Assembly: GCA_026934365.1 (NCBI GenBank) | Contig: JADHZE010000002.1 | Span: forward strand, 1 to 51,707 | Direction: 5' to 3' | Source: Isoptericola sp. QY 916 | GTDB lineage: Bacteria; Actinomycetota; Actinomycetes; Actinomycetales; Cellulomonadaceae | Length of the DNA: 51,707 bases | Shown here: positions 40,638 to 51,488 of the stretch, piece after piece | How the letters are laid out: each line of letters begins with the position of its first letter | Position numbering within the stretch: the first letter of the stretch is position 1 | Notes under the pieces: generated by a model | The model's database searches: none | What the model saw: the letters and a program-made list of their open reading frames with translations, nothing else | Told to the model about the DNA's origin: nothing | Program-made: the position numbers and the translations under genes

Positions 40638-41740
40638 CGGTCGTCCTCCGCCCCGCCCTGGGCCTCGACGCCGGCGGTCTGCGCCGCGACGAACCGCTGG
40701 TCGAAGAGGTCGGCGGCGTCGAGCGGGTCCTCGCCCAGCTCCTCGGCGAGCAGGTCGACCGTCTCCTGCGTGCGGGCGATGCCGTCGGTGAGGTCGGCAG
40801 GGATGTCGGGCACGGCCGCGTGGTCCGTGAGGTACTGGGCGTCCTCCTCGGTCAGGCCCTCGTGCTCGACGTAGTACCCCTGCTTCCACTCCTCGGGGTG
40901 CGCGGCGACCCACACCTTCGCCTTGGCCCACACCTCGACGTACTCGTCGAGGGCGGCGGCCTTGGCCGGGTCCTCGAGCACGGCCTTCGGCGCGTACAGG
41001 TGGCCGGCGTCGTCGCGCAGGCCGTGCTTGACCGACTGCGCGCCGTCGGCCTCGTACTTGGTGAGGTAGCGGAACAGCTGCGTGCCGCCCAGCGGGGCGA
41101 CGTCGACCTCTCCCGCTGCCAGCGCGGTGGAGTACACGTCGCCGGTGCTGGGCAGCTCGACGAGCTCCACGTCGTCCTGGGTGAGGCCGGCCGCGGCCAG
41201 CGCCTTGAGCACCAGCGCGCCCTGCGCCTGGCCGGGGCTGAACGCGATCCGCTTGCCGGCCAGGTCGTCGAGGGAGCCGAGCGCGATGCCGGGCCGCCCG
41301 GCGAGCTCGTAGATCGGCGCCTCCTGCCAGTTCTCCCGGTACTGGGTCGCGATGATCGACACCGGTACGCCGGTCCACGTCGCGTGGATGGGCGGGATGT
41401 CAGCCACGGCGCCGACGTCGAGCGACTCGGCGCGGAACGCCTCGATGGTCTGCGGGCCGCCGGACAGGTTGGCCCACTCCAGGTCGAACGAGAAGTCGTG
41501 CTCGATCTCGTCGCCGGCCAGCTCGAGCGCGACCTCGGTGGTCGGGTCGCCGACGACGAGCGTCGTGCCGTCCGGCACCGCGGACGGCAGCGGGTCGGAG
41601 GCGGCGAGCGTGCCGCCCGGGCCGTCCGCGGCGGCGTCGGCGACGCAGCCGGCGGTGCCGAGCAGTCCGACGAGGCCGACGACGGCGGCTGCCGTCCGTC
41701 GGGCACCGCGGGCGCGGCGGAAGGGGATCGTTCGGGGCAT
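40634..41740 (-). CDS. ssuA: Sulfonate-binding lipoprotein
   Basis: A 368-residue NMT1/SsuA-type binding protein. The signal peptide ends in lipobox GTAGC (Cys at about 32). The family pattern includes FSFDLEWANLSGGPQTIEAFRAESLDVGAVADIPPIHA, DLAGKRIAFSPGQAQGALVLKALAAAGL and LPSTGDVYSTALAAGEVDVAPLGGTQLFRYL. The start ATG at 41740 has AGAGGA about 7 nt upstream. It is the first main gene of the ssu operon and is preceded by 122 nt of leader and the cysteine-rich small ORF at 41863-41970, which probably controls it. Confidence 0.9.
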   Translation of the reverse strand: MPRTIPFRRARGARRTAAAVVGLVGLLGTAGCVADAAADGPGGTLAASDPLPSAVPDGTTLVVGDPTTEVALELAGDEIEHDFSFDLEWANLSGGPQTIEAFRAESLDVGAVADIPPIHATWTGVPVSIIATQYRENWQEAPIYELAGRPGIALGSLDDLAGKRIAFSPGQAQGALVLKALAAAGLTQDDVELVELPSTGDVYSTALAAGEVDVAPLGGTQLFRYLTKYEADGAQSVKHGLRDDAGHLYAPKAVLEDPAKAAALDEYVEVWAKAKVWVAAHPEEWKQGYYVEHEGLTEEDAQYLTDHAAVPDIPADLTDGIARTQETVDLLAEELGEDPLDAADLFDQRFVAAQTAGVEAQGGAEDDR

Positions 41741-41862
41741 GGCGGGGTCCTCTCGGGGCGTGCGGGGGTACGCCACGTCACCCGACCGCGCGACGGCGGA
41801 CGGGGCGGTGGTCTCGAGCGGGTTCTGCTGCCGGGAAGGCGGAGGCGACGGCGTGCGTCGGG

Positions 41863-41970
41863 TCAGCGGCGACAGCGGCGACAGGGCCGACAGCCCCGGC
41901 GGGCGCACGGCTCGACGGCCCCCGCGGCGCGGGTGCCCGGGGACCGGAGTCCGTTCGTGTCGGCGTGCAT
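41863..41970 (-). CDS. Cysteine-rich leader peptide of the ssu operon (candidate attenuator)
   Basis: A 35-codon ORF whose last 14 residues read CARRGCRPCRRCRR, with Cys at 22, 27, 30 and 33 directly before the stop. The first 21 residues are nondescript. A TACCTT -10 lies seven bases before the ATG, so ORF and transcript probably start together (leaderless). It ends 122 nt before ssuA on the same strand. Cys-rich leaderless upstream ORFs acting as cysteine-responsive attenuators of sulfur genes are known in mycobacteria; slow decoding at low Cys-tRNA would permit ssu expression. A GCACGCC heptamer just after the stop (41850-41856) recurs at 41757-41763, and either could pair with GGCGT at 41770-41774. 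That switch is speculation. Confidence 0.72.
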   Translation of the reverse strand: MHADTNGLRSPGTRAAGAVEPCARRGCRPCRRCRR

Positions 41971-41977
41971 GGCGGGG

Positions 41978-41983
41978 AAGGTA
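41978..41983 (-). promoter_or_regulatory. Leaderless -10 of the ssu leader ORF
   Basis: TACCTT, a TANNNT hexamer followed by seven bases and the ATG of the Cys-rich ORF. The region 41741-42147 holds no other gene apart from this ORF and the clpC terminator. Confidence 0.55.
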
Positions 41984-42072
41984 GGCGCCGCGCAAGCCCC
42001 GCGCGAGAGTTCCTCGGAAAGTCTCACGATGCGGGACCAGAATTCAAGACGTCGCCCCCGACGCCCGCGGGC

Positions 42073-42119
42073 ACGACGAAGGCCCCGGACCCTGTGAGGG
42101 GGTCCGGGGCCTTCGTCGT
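42073..42119 (-). terminator. 20-bp perfect hairpin terminator of clpC
   Basis: Arms 42073-42092 and 42100-42119 pair perfectly with a 7-nt loop, 28 bp beyond the clpC stop. Strong GC stem without a U-tract. It insulates clpC from the ssu promoter region. Confidence 0.85.
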
Positions 42120-42147
42120 CGACCGTCAGGTCGGTGGGCTCAGCGAG

Positions 42148-44715
<2,568 letters not shown>

Positions 44716-44783
44716 GTGCTGCTCCCTCACGAGCGGCGTTACCTGCACCCCGTCGGATTGACGGCTACAGCCTGACCGCTACG

Positions 44784-44789
44784 ACTCTA
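44784..44789 (-). promoter_or_regulatory. Candidate -10 of clpC
   Basis: TAGAGT fits TANNNT and lies about 70 bp before the clpC start. No good -35 is visible, in keeping with an activator-dependent promoter. Confidence 0.35.
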
Positions 44790-44827
44790 TGCGCTCCCAA
44801 CTCGCCGACACCCCTCGGTAAGCCCAT

Positions 44828-44841
44828 GTTCGCCAGGGGCG
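44828..44841 (+). promoter_or_regulatory. Candidate ClgR box upstream of clpC
   Basis: GTTCGC-N5-GCG (GTTCGCCAGGGGCG) matches the box described for the Streptomyces protease regulator ClgR. It lies about 40 bp upstream of the candidate clpC -10, a sensible place for an activator. Confidence 0.55.
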
Positions 44842-44945
44842 TGACGGCGTGCCGGATTGCCAGCCGCGGGCGAGGCGGTCCAGGCTCGGGGAAAGGCGGT
44901 CGCCGCCGCGGAGGTCGCCGCAGAGGTTCCACCCAGGGGGTACCG

Positions 44946-45632
44946 ATGGACGAGATCGAGCAGCAGCCTGGAGCCACGGGCGGGGCGGGCCACGACGCGG
45001 GCCGGCGGGCCTGGAACGGTGACGACGCGCGGCTGGCGCAGTTCTCCGGCGTCCTCGGCGAGGTGCACGACCCGCTGACCTGGGGCCTCGACCTGGAGGA
45101 CCAGTCGCTCACCGGGCCCGCCGACTCCGACGACCCGACGTCCGAGCGGTTCGTGCGCGCCTACCGGTCGTTCACGGGTGAGGCGCTGGAGGTCGAGACC
45201 CTGCGCACCCGGGTCGCGGACGCCGACGTCGAGGACGTCGTCCGTGCCGCGTGCAGCGGCGCCCTCGCCGCACCCCTGCACGCCGACATCGCCGCGCCTG
45301 TCGAGGCCGCGCCGTCCGACGGCGGGGACGAGGCCGCGGCGGACGACGGGTCGGACTTCGCGGACTCGTTCCAGGACTACCGCAGCGCCATGCGGGCCCT
45401 CGTCGCCGAGGTCGACGAGGCCCCGCTGACGACGGGGACGTTCGTCGTGGACGGCGACGACGCGGGCTGCGTGCGCGTCACCGCCCGCGAGACCACCGCC
45501 GTGTACGTGGCGGCGGCCGACCGCGCCCTCGTGGTCACGGGCCCCGCCGACCTCGTCGACCGGGTGGCGGTCGTGACCCGGCCCGTCGACGCCCTCCTGT
45601 CGGGCCGACGTCGTGCTGACGGCGGCGCGTGA
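44946..45632 (+). CDS. Unknown protein with a possible stress or secretion link
   Basis: A 228-residue acidic protein I do not recognise. No signal peptide or membrane segment is seen. An N-terminal disordered part (1-30) is followed by LAQFSGVLGEVHDPLTWGLDLEDQSL, a charged Asp/Glu/Ala-rich middle (about 110-150), then a predicted beta-rich C-terminal part (TTGTFVVDGDDAGCVRVTARETTAVYVAAADRALVVTGPADLVDRVAVVTRP). AGGGGG precedes the ATG by about 6 nt, and codon use matches neighbours, so it is a real gene. It is divergent from clpC and 119 bp before a universal stress protein gene. Confidence 0.65.
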   Translation: MDEIEQQPGATGGAGHDAGRRAWNGDDARLAQFSGVLGEVHDPLTWGLDLEDQSLTGPADSDDPTSERFVRAYRSFTGEALEVETLRTRVADADVEDVVRAACSGALAAPLHADIAAPVEAAPSDGGDEAAADDGSDFADSFQDYRSAMRALVAEVDEAPLTTGTFVVDGDDAGCVRVTARETTAVYVAAADRALVVTGPADLVDRVAVVTRPVDALLSGRRRADGGA

Positions 45633-45676
45633 TCGACGTCCCGTGACCTCGCCCTGACGGGCGACGACGCCCGACC

Positions 45677-45682
45677 TATGCT
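45677..45682 (+). promoter_or_regulatory. Candidate -10 of the universal stress protein gene
   Basis: TATGCT, a good TANNNT element, about 70 bp before the start at 45752. It gives this gene a leadered transcript. No DosR-type palindrome is evident. Confidence 0.4.
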
Positions 45683-45751
45683 GCAAGCCAGGGCCGTCCC
45701 GCGGGTCGTGGCGGGGGCGGCGGACGCACGACGAGAGAGTCGGGGTGGCCG

Positions 45752-46630
45752 ATGCGCGGCATCGTGGTCGGGGTCAACGGTTCGGTCGAGTCGGACGAGG
45801 CGCTGGACTGGGCGCTGCGGGAGGCCGCCGCGGCCGCCGTGCCGCTCACGCTGGTCATGGTCGACGCGGGCGCCGGGAAGGGCGCCGACGCCGCCGCGCA
45901 CGAGGCGGCGCTCGCCCCGGTGCGCGAGGAGGCGCAGGGGCTGCTCGACGCGGCCCGCGCCCGCACGGGGGTCGACGTCGACGGGACGGTCTCGGCCCTC
46001 CCCGGCCCGGCGGCCGACCGGCTGCTCGAGCTCGGCGCCGACGCCGACATGCTGGTCCTCGGCCGCCGCCGGCGGGGCCGGCTCGGCCGGGCCGTGCTGG
46101 GCTCGGTGTCGACGACGGTCGTGGAGCACGCCGTCGTCCCCGTCACGGTGGTGCGCCACGGCAACCCCGACGGCGCCCCGGAGGACGACGTGCCCGCCGA
46201 GGCGGCGCCGCGCATCGTCGTCGGCGTCGACACGTCCGCCCCGAGCGTCGCCGCGCTGCGGCACGCGTGCCAGGTCGCGGGCCGCACGGGGGCGTCGATC
46301 GACGCCGTCTTCGCGTGGCAGATCACGACGCTGGCCCCGCTGCCGGGGTCGTGGGGCTGGGCGCCGCCCGTCGACGACTACGAGAAGTTCGCGGCCGACT
46401 CGCTCGCCGAGGCGGTACGGGCGGCCGGCGTGACGCTGCCGCCCGAGCGGCTGACCCGCCGGGTGGTGCACGGCCAGGCCGCCAAGCAGCTCGTGCTCGC
46501 GGCGCAGGGCGCCGAGCGGCTCGTCGTCGGGGCGCGCGGCCTCGGCGGCTTCGACCGGCTGCTGCTCGGCTCGGTCAGCCGGCAGGTGCTCGACTTCGCG
46601 CCCTGCCCCGTCACCGTCGTCCGCGGCTGA
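45752..46630 (+). CDS. Universal stress protein, two tandem UspA domains
   Basis: A 292-residue protein with two UspA domains (about 1-135 and 150-292). Each begins with a hydrophobic strand and an Asp or Ser site (GIVVGVNGSVESDEALDWALREA; IVVGVDTSAPSVAALRHACQVA). Each ends in the ATP-binding pattern G-x2-G-x9-G-S (GRRRRGRLGRAVLGSVS; GARGLGGFDRLLLGSVS) followed by PVTVV. This is the usual actinobacterial double-domain form, cytoplasmic and probably ATP-binding; the exact role is unknown. It converges with metB. Confidence 0.92.
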   Translation: MRGIVVGVNGSVESDEALDWALREAAAAAVPLTLVMVDAGAGKGADAAAHEAALAPVREEAQGLLDAARARTGVDVDGTVSALPGPAADRLLELGADADMLVLGRRRRGRLGRAVLGSVSTTVVEHAVVPVTVVRHGNPDGAPEDDVPAEAAPRIVVGVDTSAPSVAALRHACQVAGRTGASIDAVFAWQITTLAPLPGSWGWAPPVDDYEKFAADSLAEAVRAAGVTLPPERLTRRVVHGQAAKQLVLAAQGAERLVVGARGLGGFDRLLLGSVSRQVLDFAPCPVTVVRG

Positions 46631-46648
46631 CCGCCGTACCCGCCCTCG

Positions 46649-47866
46649 TCAGGCGAGCGCCTGCCCGAGGTCGGCGACCAGGTCCTCGACGTCCTCGATC
46701 CCGACGGACAGGCGGACGAGGTCGTCGGGCACCTCGAGCGACGTGCCCGCGACCGAGCCGTGCGTCATGCGCCCCGGGTGCTCGACCAGGGACTCCACCC
46801 CGCCCAGGGACTCCGCGAGCGTGAACACCTGCGTGCGCGCGCACACGTCGAGAGCCTTCGCCTCGCTGCCCGCCCGGAACGACACCATGCCGCCGAACCC
46901 GGTCATCTGGCGGGCGGCGACGTCGTGCCCCGGGTGCGACGCGAGGCCCGGGTAGAGCACCTCGGTCACGGCCGGGTGGTCGACGAGGAAGGCCGCGACC
47001 GCGGCCGCGTTGGCCTGGTGGCGGTCCATCCGGACCGCGAGCGTCTTGAGCCCGCGCAGGGTCAGCCACGCGTCGAACGGTCCCGCGACGGCCCCCGACG
47101 AGTTCTGGTGGAAGCCGACGGCGCCCGCCACGTCCGTGCCGCCCGCGGGCGACTCGAGCCCGCCCGGCAGCACCGCGCCCGCCGCGACGACGAGCGCTCC
47201 CCCGACGACGTCGCTGTGCCCGCCGATGTACTTGGTCGTCGAGTGCACGACGACGTCCGCGCCGAGCGCGAGCGGCTGCTGCAAGTACGGGGTGGCGAAG
47301 GTGTTGTCGACGACGAGCAGCGCGCCGGCGTCCCGCGCGACGCCGGCGAGCGCAGCGACGTCGCTGATGCCGAGCAGCGGGTTGGTCGGCGTCTCGACCC
47401 ACAGCACCCTGGTCTCGGGCCGGACCGCGGCCCGGACCGCCTCGACGTCGGACAGGTCGACCGGGGTGTGCGCGATCCCCCACGGCCCGAAGACCCGAGC
47501 GATCAGCCGGTACGTGCCGCCGTACGCGTCGTCGGGCACGATCACGTGGTCGCCCGGGCGCAGCACCGCGCGCAGCAGTGTGTCCTCCGCCGCCAGGCCG
47601 GAGGCGAACGCGAAGCCCTGCGCCGGGTCCAGGCCCCCGGACTCCGCCGCCGCGAGCGCCTCCTCCAGCGCGGTGCGCGTCGGGTTGGCGGAGCGGGAGT
47701 ACTCGTACCCGCCGCGCAGGCCGCCCACGCCGTCCTGCTTGTACGTGGAGACCTGGTGGATCGGCGGCACGACGGCGCCCGTCGTCGGGTCCGGGTCCTG
47801 GCCCGCGTGGATGGCGCGGGTCGAGAAGCCGGTGCGGGTCCAGTCGTTGTGCTCGCTGTTGCTCAC
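46649..47866 (-). CDS. metB: Cystathionine gamma-synthase / lyase-type PLP enzyme
   Basis: A 405-residue Cys/Met metabolism PLP enzyme. It opens GFSTRAIHAGQDPDPTTGAVVPPIHQVSTYKQ, with YEYSRSANPTRTALEEALAAAE, LLVVDNTFATPYLQQPLALGADVVVHSTTKYIGGHSDVVGG (PLP Lys at about 210), and the C-terminal SLGGVESLVEHPGRMTHGS. It joins O-acetyl- or O-succinyl-homoserine to cysteine, or in the reverse route splits cystathionine. The GTG start is supported by a leaderless -10. It follows the cystathionine beta-synthase gene after 25 bp, an arrangement that favours cysteine formation from homocysteine, so a gamma-lyase role is also possible. Confidence 0.9.
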   Translation of the reverse strand: MSNSEHNDWTRTGFSTRAIHAGQDPDPTTGAVVPPIHQVSTYKQDGVGGLRGGYEYSRSANPTRTALEEALAAAESGGLDPAQGFAFASGLAAEDTLLRAVLRPGDHVIVPDDAYGGTYRLIARVFGPWGIAHTPVDLSDVEAVRAAVRPETRVLWVETPTNPLLGISDVAALAGVARDAGALLVVDNTFATPYLQQPLALGADVVVHSTTKYIGGHSDVVGGALVVAAGAVLPGGLESPAGGTDVAGAVGFHQNSSGAVAGPFDAWLTLRGLKTLAVRMDRHQANAAAVAAFLVDHPAVTEVLYPGLASHPGHDVAARQMTGFGGMVSFRAGSEAKALDVCARTQVFTLAESLGGVESLVEHPGRMTHGSVAGTSLEVPDDLVRLSVGIEDVEDLVADLGQALA

Positions 47867-47872
47867 CCGGTC

Positions 47873-47878
47873 AGACTA
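47873..47878 (-). promoter_or_regulatory. Leaderless -10 of the cystathionine gamma-synthase gene
   Basis: TAGTCT-GACCGG-GTG: a -10 six bases before the GTG. It lies between this gene and the beta-synthase gene, so metB may have its own promoter. Confidence 0.5.
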
Positions 47879-47891
47879 CGCACGAGCGTGG

Positions 47892-49295
47892 TCACCGGCC
47901 CGCGACGAACCCGAGGAGGTCGTGGCGGGTGAGGACGCCGACGGGGTCGCCGTCCTCGACGACGAGCAGCGCGTCGGCGTCGGTGAGCGCGGCGCGCACG
48001 GCCTCCACGCCCTCGCCGGCGCCGATGAGCGGCAGGCGGGCCTCCATGTGCGCGTCGACACGGTCGGCGAGGGTGGCGCGGCCGGAGAACACGGCGTCGA
48101 GCAGCGCGCGCTCGGTGACCGACCCCGCGACCTCGCCGATCTTCACGGGCGGCTCCGCCCCGACGACGGGCATCTGCGAGACGCCGTACTCCCGCAGGAT
48201 CTCGATGGCGTCGCGCACCGTCTCGCTGGGATGGGTGTGCACCAGGTCGGGCAGCCGCCCGTCCTTGGCCCGCAGGACGTCGCCCGCGGTGACGCCCTCC
48301 TCGTCGGGCAGGAACCCGTACGACCGCATCCACGTGTCGGAGAAGATCTTCGACAGGTAGCCGCGACCGCCGTCGGGCAGCAGGACGACGATCACGGCCT
48401 CCGCCGCCGCCGCCGCGTCCTCGTCCTCGAGCCGGCGCGCGAGCCGCAGCGCCGCCTCCACCGCCATCCCGCACGACCCGCCCACGAGCAGGCCCTCCTC
48501 GCGCGCGAGCCGGCGCGTCATGGCGAAGGAGTCCGCGTCGGTGACGGCGATGACCTCGTCCGGCACGGTCGGGTCGTAGGCGCCCGGCCAGAAGTCCTCG
48601 CCGACGCCCTCCACCAGGTACGGCCGGCCGTCGCCGCCGGAGTAGACCGAGCCCGCCGGGTCGGCGCCGACGACCCGCACGGGGCCGCCGTCGGCCCGCT
48701 CCGCCGAGACCTCCTTGAGGTAGCGGCCGGTGCCGGTGATCGTGCCGCCCGTGCCGACGCCCGCGACGAAGTGGGTCACGCGGCCGTCGGTGTCCGTCCA
48801 TACCTCGGGCCCGGTGGACTCGTAGTGCGACAGCGGGCCGTTCGGGTTGGCGTACTGGTTCGGCTTCCAGGCCCCGTCGATCTCCTGCACGAGCCGGTCG
48901 GAGACCGAGTAGTAGGAGTCGGGGTGGTCGGGCGGGACGGCGGTCGGCGTCACGACGACGCGCGCGCCGTACGCCCGTAGCACGTCGCGCTTGTCCTCGC
49001 TCACCTTGTCCGGGCAGACGAAGACGCAGTCGTAGCCCTTCCGCTGCGCGACGAGCGCGAGGCCCACGCCGGTGTTGCCCGACGTCGGCTCGACGATCGT
49101 GCCGCCGGGCCGCAGCTCCCCGGACGCCTCCGCCGCCTCGACCATCTTCAGCGCGATGCGGTCCTTGACCGACCCGCCGGGGTTCACGTACTCGACCTTG
49201 GCGAGGATCGTCGCGCTGAGGCCGTCCGTGACACGGGTGAGCCGCACGAGCGGGGTGTGCCCGACGAGCTCCGAGATGTGCTCCGCGTATCTCAT
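47892..49295 (-). CDS. Cystathionine beta-synthase
   Basis: A 467-residue fold-type II PLP enzyme with a C-terminal CBS-domain pair. PLP Lys44 is in NPGGSVKDRIALK, the substrate loop is PTSGNTGVGLAL (about 69-80), and the cofactor phosphate loop is GVGTGGTITGTGRYL. The regulatory CBS pair spans about 345-467 (TVRDAIEILREYGVSQMPVV; ALTDADALLVVEDGDPVGVLTRHDLLGFV). It condenses homocysteine with serine (or O-acetylserine) to cystathionine. No heme-binding N-terminal extension. A CATGAT element six bases before the ATG may be its leaderless -10. It forms a transsulfuration pair with the next gene. Confidence 0.93.
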   Translation of the reverse strand: MRYAEHISELVGHTPLVRLTRVTDGLSATILAKVEYVNPGGSVKDRIALKMVEAAEASGELRPGGTIVEPTSGNTGVGLALVAQRKGYDCVFVCPDKVSEDKRDVLRAYGARVVVTPTAVPPDHPDSYYSVSDRLVQEIDGAWKPNQYANPNGPLSHYESTGPEVWTDTDGRVTHFVAGVGTGGTITGTGRYLKEVSAERADGGPVRVVGADPAGSVYSGGDGRPYLVEGVGEDFWPGAYDPTVPDEVIAVTDADSFAMTRRLAREEGLLVGGSCGMAVEAALRLARRLEDEDAAAAAEAVIVVLLPDGGRGYLSKIFSDTWMRSYGFLPDEEGVTAGDVLRAKDGRLPDLVHTHPSETVRDAIEILREYGVSQMPVVGAEPPVKIGEVAGSVTERALLDAVFSGRATLADRVDAHMEARLPLIGAGEGVEAVRAALTDADALLVVEDGDPVGVLTRHDLLGFVAGR

Positions 49296-49323
49296 GAGCC
49301 GATCATGCCCCTCTGTGGGGCTT

Positions 49324-51354
49324 TCACCACCGGTCCCGCGTGGTGCCGCGGAACGCCACGACGAGCACCCGCACCGCGAGCACGGTGCCGACGAAGCCCA
49401 GCGCGGCGCCGAGCACCGTGAACCACGGCAGCTGCGGAGCGAGCATCGGCCCGCCGTCGGCGACGAACAGCACCACCGCGCCGACGACGGCGCCCACGGC
49501 CACGAGGGTCATGATGACCTGCTGCACCAGGCCGGACAGGAACGCCCGGTCGGCGGGGTCGGAGAACGCGCGCACGGTGACGGTGAACCGTCCCTCCTCC
49601 AGGTCCCGGACGAGGCGGGTCACGCGGCGGGGCAGCCGCTCCAGCTCGGGCGCGAAGCCGAGGAGCTGCTGCGTGGCCTTCCGGCGCACGGCCTCCGGCG
49701 TGACGAGCCGGTGCAGCAGGGGTCGGCCGTGGTCGCGGGCGCCGGCCACCAGGTCGTAGCCGGGACTGAGCAGGTCGAGCGTGCCCTCCAGCGACGCGAA
49801 GGTGCGGAACGCGGCCGCGACCTGCGGCGGCACCGCCATGCCGGCCGACGTCACGACCCGGACCAGGCCGGCGAACGCCGCGCCCGCCCCCGCTCCCGCC
49901 CGGAACCGGAGCACCAGCCGGCCGACCTCGCGCTCGAGGCGGCGCGCGTCGAGCCCGGGCGGCGCGTCGAGCAGCTCGAGCAGGGCGTCGGTGGCGGCGA
50001 TCGCGTCGTCGCCGTCGATCGCCAGCAGCAGCGCGCCGAGGGCGATGCGCTCGGGCTCGCCGAGCCTCCCGACCGACCCCATGTCGAGCAGGCCGAGGCC
50101 ACCGTCGGCCAGCACGAGCACGTTGCCCGGGTGCAGGTCGGCGTGGAACGTGCCCGCCACGAGCAGCTGGTCGAGCGCGGCGCGCAGCAGCCGGTCGGCG
50201 AGCGCGGCGCGCGCCCTGTCGTCGAGCCCGGCCAGCACCTCCCGGGCCTGGCCGACCGGCGTGCCGTCCAGGCGCTCCAGCACCAGCAGCGTGTCGCTCG
50301 ACGGCCCGTCGACCACCTGCGGCACCACGACCAGCGCGCCCGACGACGCGCCGTCGTGCGTCACGACGTCCAGCGCGGTGCGCAGGGCGCGCGTGTTCTC
50401 CGCCTCGACGGCGTAGTCGAGCTCCTCGCGCAGCGACGCGGCGAAGCCGTCGGCCAGCGCGACGACGCCGAGGCTGCGGCCCCACGCCGTGTCCCGCTCG
50501 AGGCGCCGGGCGAGCCGGCCGAGGATCGCGAGGTCGACGGCGACCTGCTCGCGGGCGCCCGGGCGCAGCACCTTCACCACCACGTCGCGTCCGTCGAGCA
50601 GGCGAGCGGCGTGCACCTGCCCTACCGACGCGGAGGCGAGCGGCTGCGGGTCGAAGGACCCGAAGACCTCCGCCACGGGGCGCCCGAGCGACCGCTCGAC
50701 GACGGCCTCCACCTGGTCCCACGGCGCCGGCGGCACGTCGCTCTGCAGCGTCGCGAGGGTCTCGGTGACGGCGTCGGGCAGCAGGTCGCGCCGGGTGGAG
50801 AGCATCTGGCCGAACTTCACGAACGTGACGCCCGCGTCGGACAGGGTGTCGCGCAGCCCGACCGCGAGGCGGCGGACGTCCGATCGCGACGTCGCGCCGT
50901 CGCGCCGGTTCCGGCCGAACGCGCCGCCGAGGCCGTGCCGGACGCCGATCGCCACGACCTGCGCGTACCGGCGCGTCTCGCGGCGCCCCTGCCGCAGCCG
51001 CCGGGCGGCGCGCCAGGGGGTGGGCAGCGTGCCCGTGGGCACCAGCAGCTCCAGCACGAGCAGCACGCACAGGCCCAGCACGAACGCCCAGCAGAAGACG
51101 AGGACGATCCCGACGAGAGCGACCCACGGGTCGACCTCCAGCGCGCCGTCGCCGCTCCACCAGCCCGCCGCTCGCAGCCCGCTGGTGAGCGCCGCCGACG
51201 CGACCGAGATCGCCACCAGCGAGACGAGCCCTGCCCTGACCCAGCCGACCGGCGCGCCCATCACCCGCCGCGCCGTCCAGGCGAGCAGCGCCAGCATCGC
51301 CACCGTCGACACGAACGCGAAGATCGCGCCCACCACGCCGCCTACCGCGTCCAT
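49324..51354 (-). CDS. AarF/UbiB-family kinase-like membrane protein
   Basis: A 676-residue ABC1/UbiB family protein. It has N-terminal hydrophobic segments (about 5-25, 35-55 and 70-105), then the ABC1 domain with FVKFGQMLSTRRDLLPDAVTETLATLQSDVPP (the family KxGQ motif), ASASVGQVHAARL, Lys in DVVVKVLRPG, Glu in REELDYAVEAEN and HADLHPGNVLVL. Two C-terminal membrane helices follow (about 600-665). The N-terminal membrane segments are longer than in E. coli UbiB. It probably supports isoprenoid-quinone or lipid homeostasis at the membrane. The ATG at 51354 is the first sensible start but lacks a strong ribosome site. It lies 28 bp before the CBS gene. Confidence 0.87.
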   Translation of the reverse strand: MDAVGGVVGAIFAFVSTVAMLALLAWTARRVMGAPVGWVRAGLVSLVAISVASAALTSGLRAAGWWSGDGALEVDPWVALVGIVLVFCWAFVLGLCVLLVLELLVPTGTLPTPWRAARRLRQGRRETRRYAQVVAIGVRHGLGGAFGRNRRDGATSRSDVRRLAVGLRDTLSDAGVTFVKFGQMLSTRRDLLPDAVTETLATLQSDVPPAPWDQVEAVVERSLGRPVAEVFGSFDPQPLASASVGQVHAARLLDGRDVVVKVLRPGAREQVAVDLAILGRLARRLERDTAWGRSLGVVALADGFAASLREELDYAVEAENTRALRTALDVVTHDGASSGALVVVPQVVDGPSSDTLLVLERLDGTPVGQAREVLAGLDDRARAALADRLLRAALDQLLVAGTFHADLHPGNVLVLADGGLGLLDMGSVGRLGEPERIALGALLLAIDGDDAIAATDALLELLDAPPGLDARRLEREVGRLVLRFRAGAGAGAAFAGLVRVVTSAGMAVPPQVAAAFRTFASLEGTLDLLSPGYDLVAGARDHGRPLLHRLVTPEAVRRKATQQLLGFAPELERLPRRVTRLVRDLEEGRFTVTVRAFSDPADRAFLSGLVQQVIMTLVAVGAVVGAVVLFVADGGPMLAPQLPWFTVLGAALGFVGTVLAVRVLVVAFRGTTRDRW

Positions 51355-51488
51355 GACCGCCCCGCCGTCACCCGCACCATGGCGCCCACTCTTCCGGACC
51401 CGGCCCCGGCCCGTCGTGCCGAACATGCGGTGGCGCACGTTCTCATGGCGGAGGACGTGCGCCGCTGCATGGTCGACATCGGGGCGGG

